This document shows positions 11,300 through 21,073 of a stretch of DNA of 64,000 bases, piece by piece. Under the pieces are notes generated by a model that was not told where the DNA came from, ran no database searches, and was given only the letters and a program-made list of their open reading frames with translations. Within the stretch, counting starts at the first letter, position 1, and the number at the start of each line of letters is the position of its first letter. Origin of the DNA: Sambucus nigra. Taxonomy: Eukaryota > Streptophyta > Magnoliopsida > Dipsacales > Adoxaceae. Made by a program: the position numbers and the translations under genes. Location: the NCBI GenBank assembly GCA_949130495.1, contig OX422208.1, positions 639,882,523 to 639,946,522 on the forward strand, given 5' to 3'.

Positions 11300-13052
11300 C
11301 TCTAGTCAGCTAATAATTATAGGAGGGCATAGTGACTAGAATAAGCGTTGCATCCTCTGTCGCTACCGCTGCCACCGCCAGTGACATGTCACTTGTGTTG
11401 TGGGAAGATTCCATTGGCATAATGGGTCCCCTACCATAAGAGGTAGGAGGTGAAGACATATTCACCACGTCATAAATGCAGGAAGACATCATCTAGCTCG
11501 TTATGAAATTCAGGTAGTCGTAGGTCATTGTCGTTCCGTGTAGAGTGAATAAGCCTCGCAAACCATCACTACTACCCTAACCTTGATGGACATCTCCCCC
11601 ACCCTCCTCATATAAATCAGAGGCACCGTCCCGACCACCACCTCATACTCCAGTATTTATCGTACAACCCTCTCTCCCAGGTACCAGGAGTACCCAAACT
11701 CATGCGCCATCAACCTCTGCATCTGCGCATGCATGCCTGTCACCCTCATGTACTAAGGAGCCGTCCCCCAGGGGTAAATGGTCACCTGCAAATCCCAACA
11801 AGGATCAATATTTGTGCAAAGAAAGAAAATGCTAAAAAGGATTGAAAAGAAAAAAGGGAATAACCTGATCGCTTGTCGGTGTGTTCAGAGCCTGTCGCAC
11901 CGCCACCAGGGACAAGGACATGTTTGACCGCCTGTTGGACTTCCACCACCGATACATCCTATAATAATCCCCCAAGTCCTCATCTTTCAAGGCTATCAAC
12001 CCGGAATTGAGCCCGATCACCTCATAGAACTATGTATGTATAAAGGACAGGAATCAACAAAGAATAAACTAAAAGAAAATACAAGAGAATATAACAATTA
12101 TCTCCAAAAGGTACGTGGCCCCCATAAAAGTCTAATGGAATTAATGATTGAATGAATCCAAATAAGAGTAAAGGGTCTCCAAGGTCAGGCTTCCCAAATC
12201 ATAAAGAGAGATATTAAAAAAGATCCTTAAAAATGGCAAAAACCAAAGATGGACGACGTAGCCACTAAGAAACCACCCAATAGAAGAAGAAGAATTAATC
12301 GAGCCATCTGCCTCACCTGCCGCTCATAAGTCTCACCAATCCTCTTTCTCAAGAGAACCTCCCTAAGAGAGAAAATACATATAGAATCTCCAAAAACTAT
12401 CCTATCCACATCCCCCAATGCCGTATTAATCACCTCCGGTTTCAACCTCATTGTACAGTCCAACTCTATCCGCACACCCTTGCAATATATACCCAACAGT
12501 TGTTTAACGTTAATGGAAGTCACAATCATCTCCCCAAAACCCAACTAAATCGTATGGATAGTGTCCCACCACCTCTCCCCCAACATGCATAAAGCCATAG
12601 TATAACATGGAATCTCGTCCAAACACAGCGCTAGTCGGCCAAAGCTAGAAGAAGTAACTACCCAACGCACCACTGCAGAAAGATTCTCCCATACATCCTT
12701 CAACCACATCATCCCCTGGAACGTGTGATCGAAGGAGCGATGTCAGTTTGCCAATACCAAAAAGAAAGAAAAAAACCTTTTCATCAGTACAAGAAAACAA
12801 AGAAAAGAAGAAAAAGAAAAAATGAATGCCAAAGGTTGTTATACATACATATCCACTAGGGTTCCTCACCCTAAAGGAATGGTGGTGTGAGGGCTCATGC
12901 AGAAGAAAGCGATCCTCAGCTACTGGCTCAAACAAGTCATAAGCATTCTCATTGCCCAAAGCAAGGGGCACTCTATATCGCCACTCCCGGCCTGCCCAGT
13001 CATCACTACTCAACCACTCCACGTTGTATTCCTCGCTGGAAAAACTCACCAT
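11300..13052 (-). pseudogene. Antisense plant-mobile-domain (PMD/MAIN-like) gene in element 1
   Basis: A minus-strand gene convergent with pol. ATG at 13052 opens exon 1 (68 codons, to 12849; HHHSFRVRNPSGY). A GT-AG intron fits at 12848-12716, and the join keeps frame. Exon 2 (12715-12227) reads ERWWDTIHTI, one stop at 12545-12547, then GFGEMIVTSINVKQLLGI and later ERQVRQMARLILLLLLGGFL. This follows the PMD pattern ERWxxxTHTF - GEMTITLxDVxxLLGI - RAYLLYLLG. A further piece at 12020-11870 (GLIALKDEDLGDYYRMYRWW) fits the later PMD part. Beyond 11870 only degenerate text remains. PMD proteins occur in plant transposons and in MAIN-type host proteins with roles linked to silencing; their biochemical activity is unclear. 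Sure of the family at moderate level; exon 3 limits are guesses. Confidence 0.6.
12716..12848 (-). other. Predicted intron 1 of antisense PMD gene
   Basis: On the minus strand the donor GTATGTATAAC follows codon 68, the acceptor TTCCAG precedes GGGATGATG, and the body is T-rich with a long polypyrimidine tract. Excision gives phase-0 continuity. Without splicing, the frame runs into a phenylalanine-rich nonsense stretch. Confidence 0.55.
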
Positions 13053-13152
13053 TTGAAGTCTTAAAGAAAGAAGGACTTAGAAATTGATTTTAGAGAGAAG
13101 AAGCAGAAGCTTCAGATGCAGAAAGATATGAAAATGAGGAGGGATCACCCCC

Positions 13153-13161
13153 TTCTATAGG
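13153..13161 (-). promoter_or_regulatory. TATA-like motif upstream of antisense PMD gene
   Basis: The minus strand reads CCTATAGAA about 100 bp upstream of the ATG at 13052, with a CT-rich leader between. The words TGCCGATCG (13175) and TATCGGCACCG (13203) lie 15-50 bp further upstream. Confidence 0.4.
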
Positions 13162-13169
13162 AGTCTAAA

Positions 13170-13762
13170 TGGCATGCCGATCGAAAGACCCTTGCTCATA
13201 CATATCGGCACCGACCTATTCCTCCTCCCAAGGAAGCCCAGAAGTTTGTGCCATTGCCAAACGGTAACCCCTACAACATGTCGGTTGGAAGCCCCTTGAA
13301 ATTTTGTACAAAAAATGCCAGGAAAACCAAAAAAATCCAAATATTCTTCAAAAAATTCCTAAAAATGACAAACAAGTATTGGAACATTTCTTCACCAAAG
13401 AAAACCACTTAAGCTCCCAAAATCTCCAGTCGTATTAATATTAAACTCTTATCCCCAACATAAAACCCTAAACATATTCTGCAAAACGGTGCATCCCAAA
13501 AATCCGCTACATTTCCCCAGCAGAACCCAAACCTCAAAATCAAATGCTTCCCTAAATTCCCAGTGGAATTCCCAGACTAAACTTTCTCCTAATCCATTAA
13601 CCATATGAATTTCAACTTCCCCGATAAAGCTATCTCCTCTCAAAAGGATATAATATCCATCCAGATTTCTTTCCCCATTAGAGTCTCAAAACAACACAGT
13701 TTTTAATAGAATCACAAGTATAAAGGTGAATTAAAGAGTCCCCAAAGGGAAAACTCCCCCGC
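13170..13762. other. Spacer between antisense gene and 48-bp array
   Basis: No coding signature on either strand; open frames at 13155-13340 and 13449-13643 (minus) match nothing known. By position it is the upstream region of the antisense gene. Confidence 0.4.
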
Positions 13763-15748
13763 GTCACCACTTTATGTCCTCAGAATTGACCTCGACCCGC
13801 GAAATCAGTTGTCCCAACTATAAGTTCTCGTAATTCACCTCAGCCCTCAGAATCTGTACCCTCCACTTTAGGTCCTCATAATTGACCTTGGCTCGGAGAA
13901 TCGATCATCCCCACGTTAGGTCCTCAAAATTGACCTCGGCACTCAGAATCGCTCGTCTCAAACTTTAGGTCCTTATAATACGAGTCGGTCATCACCACTT
14001 TGGGTCCTCAGAATTGATCTTGACCCTCAGAATTGGTCCTCTCAAACTTTAGGTCCTCAGAATTAACCTCGGCCCTCAGAATTTGTTGTCATAACTTTAG
14101 GTCCTCAAAATTAACCTCGATCACCAGAATTAGTCTCCTCCACTTTAGGTCCTCATAATTGACCTCGTCCCTTAGAATCGTTCGCCCTAACTATAGGTCC
14201 TCAGAGGTCAGAATTGACCTCGGCCTGCAAAATTGGTCTCTTCAACTTTAGGTCCTCAGAATTGACCTCGACCCTCAGAATAGATCATCCCAACTTTAGG
14301 CCCTCATAATTGACCTTGGCCCTCAGAATTGGTAGTCTAAAACTTTAGGTCTTCAGAATTAATCTCGACCCTCAGAATCGGTCATCACAACTTTAGGTCC
14401 TCAAAATTGACCTCGACCCACAAAATAGGTCGTCCAAGCTTGAGGTCCTCAGAATTGACCTCGACCCTCAGAATTGGTCGTCTCAAACTTTAAGTCCTCA
14501 TAATTGACCTCGACCCACAAAATAAGTCATCTAAACTTTGGGTCCTCAGAATTGACCTCGATCCTCAGAATCGGTCTCCTCCACTTTAGGTCCTCAAAAT
14601 TGACCTTGGCCCTTAGAATCGATTGTCACAAATTTAGATCCTCATAATTGACCTCAGCCCGCAGAATCGATCGTCATCACCTTAGGTCCTCATAATTGGC
14701 CTCAACCCGCAGAATCGTTCCCCTCAACTTTAAGTCTTCATAACTAACCTCGACCTACAGAATAGGTCATCCAAACTTTATGTCGTCAGAATTGACCTCG
14801 GCCTGCAAAATTTGTCATCATAATTTTAGCTCCTCATAATTAACCTCAGCCTTAGAATCATTCTCCTCCACTTTAGGTCCTTGGAATTGAATGTTGTCCT
14901 CATAATCGATCGCCCCAACTATAGGTCCTCAAAATTAATCTCGACCCATAAAATTTGTTGTCTTAAACTTTAGGTCCTTAGAATTGAGCTCGTCCCTGAA
15001 AATCGATCGTCACAACTTTAGGTCCTCAGAATTAACCTTGGCCCTCAGATTATGTCTCTTTAACTTTAGGTTCTCATAATTGACCTCGACCTGCAGAATC
15101 GGTTGTCATCACTTTAAGTCCTCAGAATTGACCTCGGCCCGCAGAATTGATCGTCCCAACTATAGGTCCTCATAATTTACCTCGACCCAAAAAATCGATC
15201 ATCCTAACTATAAGTCCTCAAAATTTACCTTCTGGACCTCAGAATCGGTCGTCCCAACTATAGGTCCTCAAAATTAACCTCGACCCACAGAATTGGTCAT
15301 TCCCATTATAGGTCCTCAAAATTGACCTTGACCCACGAAATCGATCTCTTCTACTTTAGGTCCTCATAATTGACCTCGGCCCTCAAAATCGGTCGTCCAA
15401 ACTATAAGTCCTAAGAATTGACCTCGACCAGCATTATTAGTTGTCCCCACTATAGGTCCTCAGAATTAACCTCGACCCACAGAATCAGTCTCCCTAACTT
15501 TAGGCCCTCAGAATTGACCTTGGCCCTCAGAATTGGTAGTCACAAATTTAGGTCCTCAGAATCGGTCTCCTCTAATTTAGGTCCTGAGAATTGAACTCAG
15601 CCCGGAAAATCGGTCTTCTGGACTTTAGGTCCTCAGAATTGACCCTAGCCCTCAAAATCGATCATCACCACTTTACATCCTCGGAATTGACCTCGGCCCC
15701 CAGAATCGGTCGTTACCACTTTAGGTCCTCATAATCGACCTCGAACCT
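13763..15748. repeat. Tandem array of about 48-bp monomers, about 40 copies
   Basis: The anchor AGGTCCTCAGAATTGACC recurs every 47-50 bp across almost 2 kb (for example 14444, 14494, 14541). A monomer has two similar halves, one holding CCTCAGAATTGACCTCG and one holding CCCTCAGAATCGGTCGTC, followed by AACTTT. This suggests a 24-bp ancestral unit that dimerised. Copies differ by substitutions and a few indels (for example a partial duplication near 14200 and a shortened unit near 15550). Composition is far richer in C and G than the flanks. The array ends abruptly against the integrase of element 2. Confidence 0.95.
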
Positions 15749-16900
15749 CTTAACCAAAGTGTTTTTGTAGCTTGAATATCTGTTAGTTAACATTGTCACT
15801 TCTTTATTGATAAATGGAGTGCCATTATTTGAAAAAATGACATTGGGACTCCCAAAATGATAAAAATATATTCTTTAATAGATTTTTCCACTACACCGTT
15901 GTTTCTCTTTTCAAAGATACTACTTCGGCCACTTTGTAAAGCACTAAATTACTAACAAAATCCATATTTTTTCCCCTAGATAAAGGTTTAATTATCCCCA
16001 CAAAGTCAAACACTCAAGTATGGAAAGGATAAGGTGTTTCCAGTGAGTGCAAATTAAGCGATGGAGCATGCAGTAGATTGCCATGCAATTGGAAAGCTTT
16101 GCATTTTTTAAAAAACTAGCTTGAATACTTCTCCATTATTGTCCAATAATAACCAAGTGTCATAAGTATGTCATATAATTTGGCTCCTCTAATATGAGTT
16201 AGATAATGACCTTGTTTGAGAACCTCTTTTTCTTCTTTTATGGTGATGCATCGTAAAAGCATGTTGAACTATTCTCATTAATATTGGGGATCTTATTTTA
16301 GGTGATATGTCATCTGCTTTTCTACTAGAATAACTCCATCTTTGATAAAAAAAAATAAGGTAGGTCTGCCTCTAGTCCGTCTGATCTGCCAAGAAATTAT
16401 ACTTAACTAGTTGAAAGAAAATTTGACATTTATCACAATCCCGCTACTTTACTGCTAAATCTTACTTCATCGTAGGCTGAAAGTACCCCTCTCTTTGGAC
16501 TCTTTTAGAAATCTCAGTAGTATCATAATGCTTCATATGAATGTCCTTTAACCACCTCTAAGCTTCTTCAGGGCCAAGGCATCTGGCCAATTAACTACCA
16601 GGATTGTTGTCATATAAGCTTCCTTAAAGAAAGAAGAATTGTGCTAATTCGGTAAGTTTCATCGAATTATCTCTTGTCTCCAACTGCTTATTTATTTCTC
16701 ATCTCCAATATAAGGTATTATATGTGGGAAAGTGATGCATCATAGAAGATGGAACAGTTTTGCGATGGATCAACATAGTTATTAACTCACCTTGCATAAC
16801 TATCTTTTGCATAATCGTGGCAATCAGCATGTTGGGTCATCATTCTTGGAGGTGTCTCTACTTTGACTTCATAATACTGATCGATCAACCTTTGTCTTAA
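15749..16900 (-). pseudogene. Integrase remnant of element 2, truncated
   Basis: At its left end the minus strand reads FGSPNVIFSNNGTPFINKEV and TMLTNRYS, the second catalytic-aspartate block of a Tat integrase (usual form SDNGTPFxNK, here NNGTPF). The element sequence then stops at the 48-bp array, so the glutamate block and C-terminal domain are missing. Between 16100 and 16560 scattered connector and zinc-finger-like words occur in several frames. It cannot be functional. Confidence 0.65.
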
Positions 16901-17190
16901 TATTCATTAAGGAGCTAGGTTGAGGTGCTTCAACACTTATTCACTGTTCACTTATTCGATTACCAAGTTAGAATCCCTTTTGATGCATAGTGAGCGAATG
17001 CCTCTTCAAAGGGCCACAAGTAATCCTAGAATCAAAGCTTTGTACTTTGCTTCATTATTTGAACAAAGAAAATATAATTTAAAGGATAAATAGATCTCTT
17101 CCTTTCCTCTAGATAAAATTACTCCAGCTCCTCCTTTAACTTTAGTCAATGAACTATCAAACTCCATGGACCATTTTTCCAAGTATGCCT
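16900..17190 (-). pseudogene. Second RNase H domain of element 2
   Basis: The minus strand reads KWSMEFDSSLTKVKGGAGVI, then FLCSNNEAKYKALILGLLVA. This matches the additional RNase H of Tat elements (usual form W-x-LxxDGSxxxxGxGAGIVL and xxNNxAEYEALIxGLxxA). The glutamate of the AEYEAL motif is changed to lysine (AKYKAL), which would remove an active-site residue. Confidence 0.65.
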
Positions 17191-17199
17191 GAAAAATAT

Positions 17200-18496
17200 T
17201 GGCTTGTCATTCATCACCGGGTATATCTTCGTGAGGTAGTTCAAACAAACCTGAAGAAAATATATCCAATAAATCTATAAAGTCTTAACTTTTGATTACA
17301 TAAGGAACACACACTTCAAATCATATTCAGAAAGAATGAGGAACCATCTCGTTGTTCTCTCGACTAGGATAGTTCATGCGAGCAAAAAAATAATTGGATA
17401 ACATCTTGTCACTATGTTGACAGTGAAAGATAGAATATAATGTATCTCTATGCTTGTATGTCTTACCTCAGGGCAATGGATATTCCTACTCAAGTAGTAG
17501 ACAGGTCTCTTTTATCCATAAACATCATATGCTAATAAAGCACCGATGGACCTTATAATGGAGGTTAGATAAAGCAGCAAAGGCATTGCTACCTTAGGTG
17601 GAATCATTATTTGAGGAGAGGTGAGAAATCTCTTAATCTTGTCAAAATCTTCCTGGTTTGGTTCTTCTTATTTGAATTTTGTGTTTTTTCACAAAAGCTC
17701 CATTAGTGGGTGTTTATCTCCAATAAACCAGGAATAAATCTCATCAAGTAAGAAATCTTTTTGATGATACTCTTTAGTTCTTTTTGTTCCTTTGGAAAAG
17801 GCATGTCAAAAACGGCTTTAGTTTTCTTTTTTCCACCTGTACTCTTTGCCTATCAACCATAAAACCCAAGAATTTTCCACTAGTTACATTAAATCACACT
17901 TGAGTGGGTTCATCTTCAACTTATACTTTCTACATCTGTTGAAAACTCTTATCACGTTAGCTAAATGAGAATCCTCTTTCTTTAATTGGATGGATAAATC
18001 ATCCACATGAAATTCTAAAATGTCATGGAAAAGGTCATGAAAAATAGCCTTCATTGTCCTCTGGTAAGTTCCCCCCTTGTTTTTCAGACCAAAAGGCATT
18101 ACATTGTATATGAAACTTCCTAAAGGATTCCTAAAAGTTATCTTCTCTGCATCATCTAGCTCCATATTGATCTGGTTATAACCCACATAACCATCCATAA
18201 AGCTATACATCTCATAACCAACAGTTGAATTGATCAAACTATTAATTGAAGGTAGAGGGAACCCAACTTTTGGGTCAATATCTGTTAAGATATTTAAAAT
18301 CAATACAAATGAGAATTTGCAGTTTATTTTTCTTCCCTACTGGAACAATAATCAAAATCCAAATTGGATGTTGAATTTCCTTAATAAATCCATCTTCCAG
18401 ATATCGTTCCACCTCAGCCTTGATTTTTAGTTCCAGTTCATGATTGTACGTTCTGGTTGACCTCTTAATCGACATTGCTAAAGGTAAAACATTCAA
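17200..18496 (-). pseudogene. Reverse transcriptase and first RNase H of element 2
   Basis: The frame at 18496-18275 gives the RT entry (ELKIKAEVERYLEDGFIKEI, CIDFKYLNRY). A frameshift near 18290 leads into 18303-17884, an uninterrupted 139-codon palm: DPKVGFPLPSINSLIN, SFMDGYVGYNQINM, VMPFGLKNKGGTYQRTM, and FHVDDL at about 17996-18012 with both catalytic aspartates kept. It continues as CRKYKLKMNPLKCDLM to a stop. RNase H traces (YYLSRNIHCPEVRH, then LVERTTRW) follow at about 17550-17340. This is the Tat type of Ty3/gypsy RT, copying element RNA into DNA. Confidence 0.85.
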
Positions 18497-19400
18497 CTTT
18501 TGCTATCTCACTTATTGATCTAACCCAAGCATCTCAGTGTACTTCCATATACAAGCATCTTTGATTTCTTGAATGATCGATCAATCGTTGTTTCATTGGT
18601 AAGCCGATGCACTCATCAATCAATTGATCCCAATGACATTGGGACAATTCTAAAACATGCACCCACGACATTGGGCAAAGGAAAAGGCAAGGACCTAAAA
18701 TTTACCTAACTAGAAATTATGACAGCCAAAGCATGAAAAACAACATTGGCATGTGAGAAAACTCGAACTTGGTCACTTAGGCACCGTCGACCAACCAATG
18801 CACACATCGATCAAGCTTGATCAGCTTAATCTTCTTCGCGTCTTTTAGTTATTTCAAAATGAATATTGTCCTTGGTTCATTGCCATCCTCCTCAAAATCC
18901 ACCTTCTCCATCTCTTGAACTTGTGGTTTAGGATGATCTTGCATGCATTCGGGATCATCTTCAACCTCTTCCACATACTCTTGAATGTTTGAATTATCAA
19001 TGAAAATACATTGTCCTTGATTATCAACCAAACACTATTCCTATTCTGGGTCAATTTCTTCAAGGTCTTAAGCTAATCGCTCACACCTTCAAAGTTGATA
19101 TATCACATTTCCATCATTGAGCACCACCTTCTTAACTTGTCATGCAAAAATTTATGGTAATTTTCTTTTCTTGTAGTTCCCCAATTGCTCTACCATTAGC
19201 CTGTTATATCTGTTCAACGCACTCTATCATTTTACCTCTTGCACCATTGAGTCTATCCTTGGCTTCACTCTATCTCTAAGATATGGGAGATAGAATGAAC
19301 TTTAGGAATAACTTGCTTCTCTGGCTTAACTTAAAAAGCTTCTTCATAATCATTCCATTGATCCCTCATGGGTCTCAACATATCCTTGATAGAGAGATCT
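18497..19400 (-). other. Protease-RT linker of element 2
   Basis: An acidic frame at 19031-18849 (QEYVEEVEDDPE, EEDGNEPRTIF) is a typical hydrophilic linker before Tat RT. The segment 18500-18850 and 19064-19400 is interrupted coding-like text without a known domain. Confidence 0.5.
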
Positions 19401-19850
19401 CTCACCCTTTAGATATGCCTTGTGAGGATACGTACTTCCTCATTTAACTCTGTATAAAAGGCAGTATCCACTAAATGTGATTCTTTTTTTACGAAAGCCT
19501 TCTTGGTAGCTCGTATCATGATCTCTATTCCTTTGATGTTGACTTTTGCACATTGATGATATATTGAATGAATAAAACCATGATTGTACATCCAAACTTT
19601 TCCAATTAGTAAATGGTATGAAGTAGCCAACTCAATCAGATGGAATTAAATGTGTGTCGTGACATTACCCATGTTTATTTCAACATTCACATATCCAATG
19701 GACTTGGAAGTTTGGTTGTCATAATCTAAGATTGAAAGGGGTATTGCAACCAACCTTATCTCTGAGATATTAGCATCGTACAATGATCTAATAGGCATGA
19801 TGTTCACCAAGGAACCTCCATCTAACAAAGATTTAGAGAAGCATGTTCCA
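19401..19850 (-). pseudogene. Aspartic protease remnant of element 2
   Basis: The minus strand reads MLDGGSLVNIMP from 19828, the Tat form of the retroviral protease active site, with DGG where DTG or DSG is canonical in other clades. It continues through IPLSILDYDN and SIGYVNVEINMG. A shifted frame from 19630 gives SYHLLIGKVWMYNHGFI and STYHQC-like IYHQCAKV, the conserved post-protease motif (usual form SYNLLLGRPWIHxxxAVPSTYHQ). It would process the polyprotein. One frameshift and one stop separate the two pieces. Confidence 0.75.
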
Positions 19851-20539
19851 CTGATGCGTGTTGTTATTAAAAAAAAGTCTATTATTAAGAAACCTTATTG
19901 ATCTATGTACATCTGAGAATGTGATCTGAGACCTAAACTTTCGTATCAACCAGGCCATCGGTCCTCTCCACCTTAATGATGGAACATCTTTATTTATAGC
20001 AATTTCCAAAATGGCCTAAGTAATATCCAACCATATTTTCTGTGGAATCCCAACATGATAGAATAACCATGAAAATTTTTGGTTATTTCGACATAGCTTG
20101 ATACTCCGGGCTTGGATCTACCTCATACTCCTCTGCCTGATAAGCTTGTTCGCGATCTATCCCACTTGGTTCATTATAAAAAAGCACAATAGTCATTCCT
20201 TGCATATAGCTATTATAAATATCTTGTAAATCCTCTTCCTTTTTTGTTAGACGTTTTTTTCATCATTATATGCAACAACCATGTGTGCCCCATGAGATGG
20301 CACTGGATTGTTTTTAATATGCATTGAAGGATATGCAAAGTCCGTTCCAAAAAGTATTTATTGATAATCTTCTTCAAGGTAAAACATGAAATTGTTGAAT
20401 GACTAATGCGCTAATGGATTTGACAGTAGTTTGGATTAGCTTGAACGTTTACCCACGAAGAAAACGGTGGAGAGTTTCTGGAAGGAAAAACTAAACCATC
20501 ACCTAACGTGGGTTGTAACAATTCATTGCCTCTTCAACA

Positions 20540-21073
20540 CTATAATGTAATGCAAATGGATCCGCACAATTAAATTTCCTCTTATTATTATTATTCTCAT
20601 TTTTTCTTCCTTCTCCACCTTCATAAGCATAGTTGACTCGTGCAAACTGAGATCCTCTAACTCTTGGCTAACTGGATGCTTCTAAACAACATTGGTCATA
20701 ATTGAGAGAGATCAAATGATCAATGCAATATTCTGGGTTTCTATTATGAAGGCTTTGAATGTGCCATCTATAATATCACTTATCAAGCGACAAATGAATT
20801 TTGGAATCAAACTTTCTGTACAAATTTGAAGGAACTTCCTTTGAATTGAAGCTTCTTGCACATTTAGAGATTTTTCTCTAAATCTCTTGATGTAAACCAT
20901 CAACTCCTCACCTGGACATTGCTTCTCTTAAGCTAGTTGGACCAAAATAACTCATCTTTAGTCAAGAAGAATTTTGGGAGGAATTACACATGCGTATCTT
21001 CCCACGTCGCCATGCTCCTTAGGGCTAAGTGAGAATACCATGTGTAATCTTTGTCGATGAGGGATTTTAAAAA
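20540..21073 (-). pseudogene. gag remnant of element 2, part after the insertion
   Basis: From 21073 leftward the minus strand continues the gag core (DKDYTWYSHL, ALRSMATWED). After shifts, 20903-20712 reads VYIKRFREKSLNVQEASIQR and FLQICTESLIPKFICRL, the late Tat gag core (usual form YIxRFRxRALDCxxxxxEESLVxxCxxxMxPEF). A low-complexity basic tail follows (about 20680-20560). The text joins that at 23341 if the solo LTR and one target copy are ignored. Confidence 0.7.

Larger units (their letters stand above)
1040..15748 (+). mobile_element. Tat/Ogre-like Ty3-gypsy retrotransposon (element 1), decayed
   Basis: A plus-strand element. In order it shows a long LTR, a tRNA-Arg-like primer site, a leader of about 1.6 kb, gag, protease tail with G-patch-like segment, RT, integrase, an antisense plant-mobile-domain gene and a tandem array. 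The RT/INT wording (DYRDLNKMSPKDDYPLPNID, RPQTNGAVEVANKN), the large LTR and the extra gene behind pol fit the Tat lineage, Ogre side. Every domain has stops or frameshifts, and the RT catalytic motif is altered, so it is inactive. The 5' boundary is approximate. No 3' LTR was found; the right limit is placed at the end of the 48-bp array, which might instead be an independent satellite. Confidence 0.75.

Noticed and set aside
12645..12850. Phenylalanine-rich stretch in the antisense gene, a possible membrane segment
   Set aside because: It is the translated T-rich predicted intron; the splice signals and restored phase explain it better.
13763..15748. Regular short repeats resembling a CRISPR array
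   Set aside because: There are no unique spacers; both parts of the 48-bp unit repeat, the copies are diverged, and the context is a plant retrotransposon.
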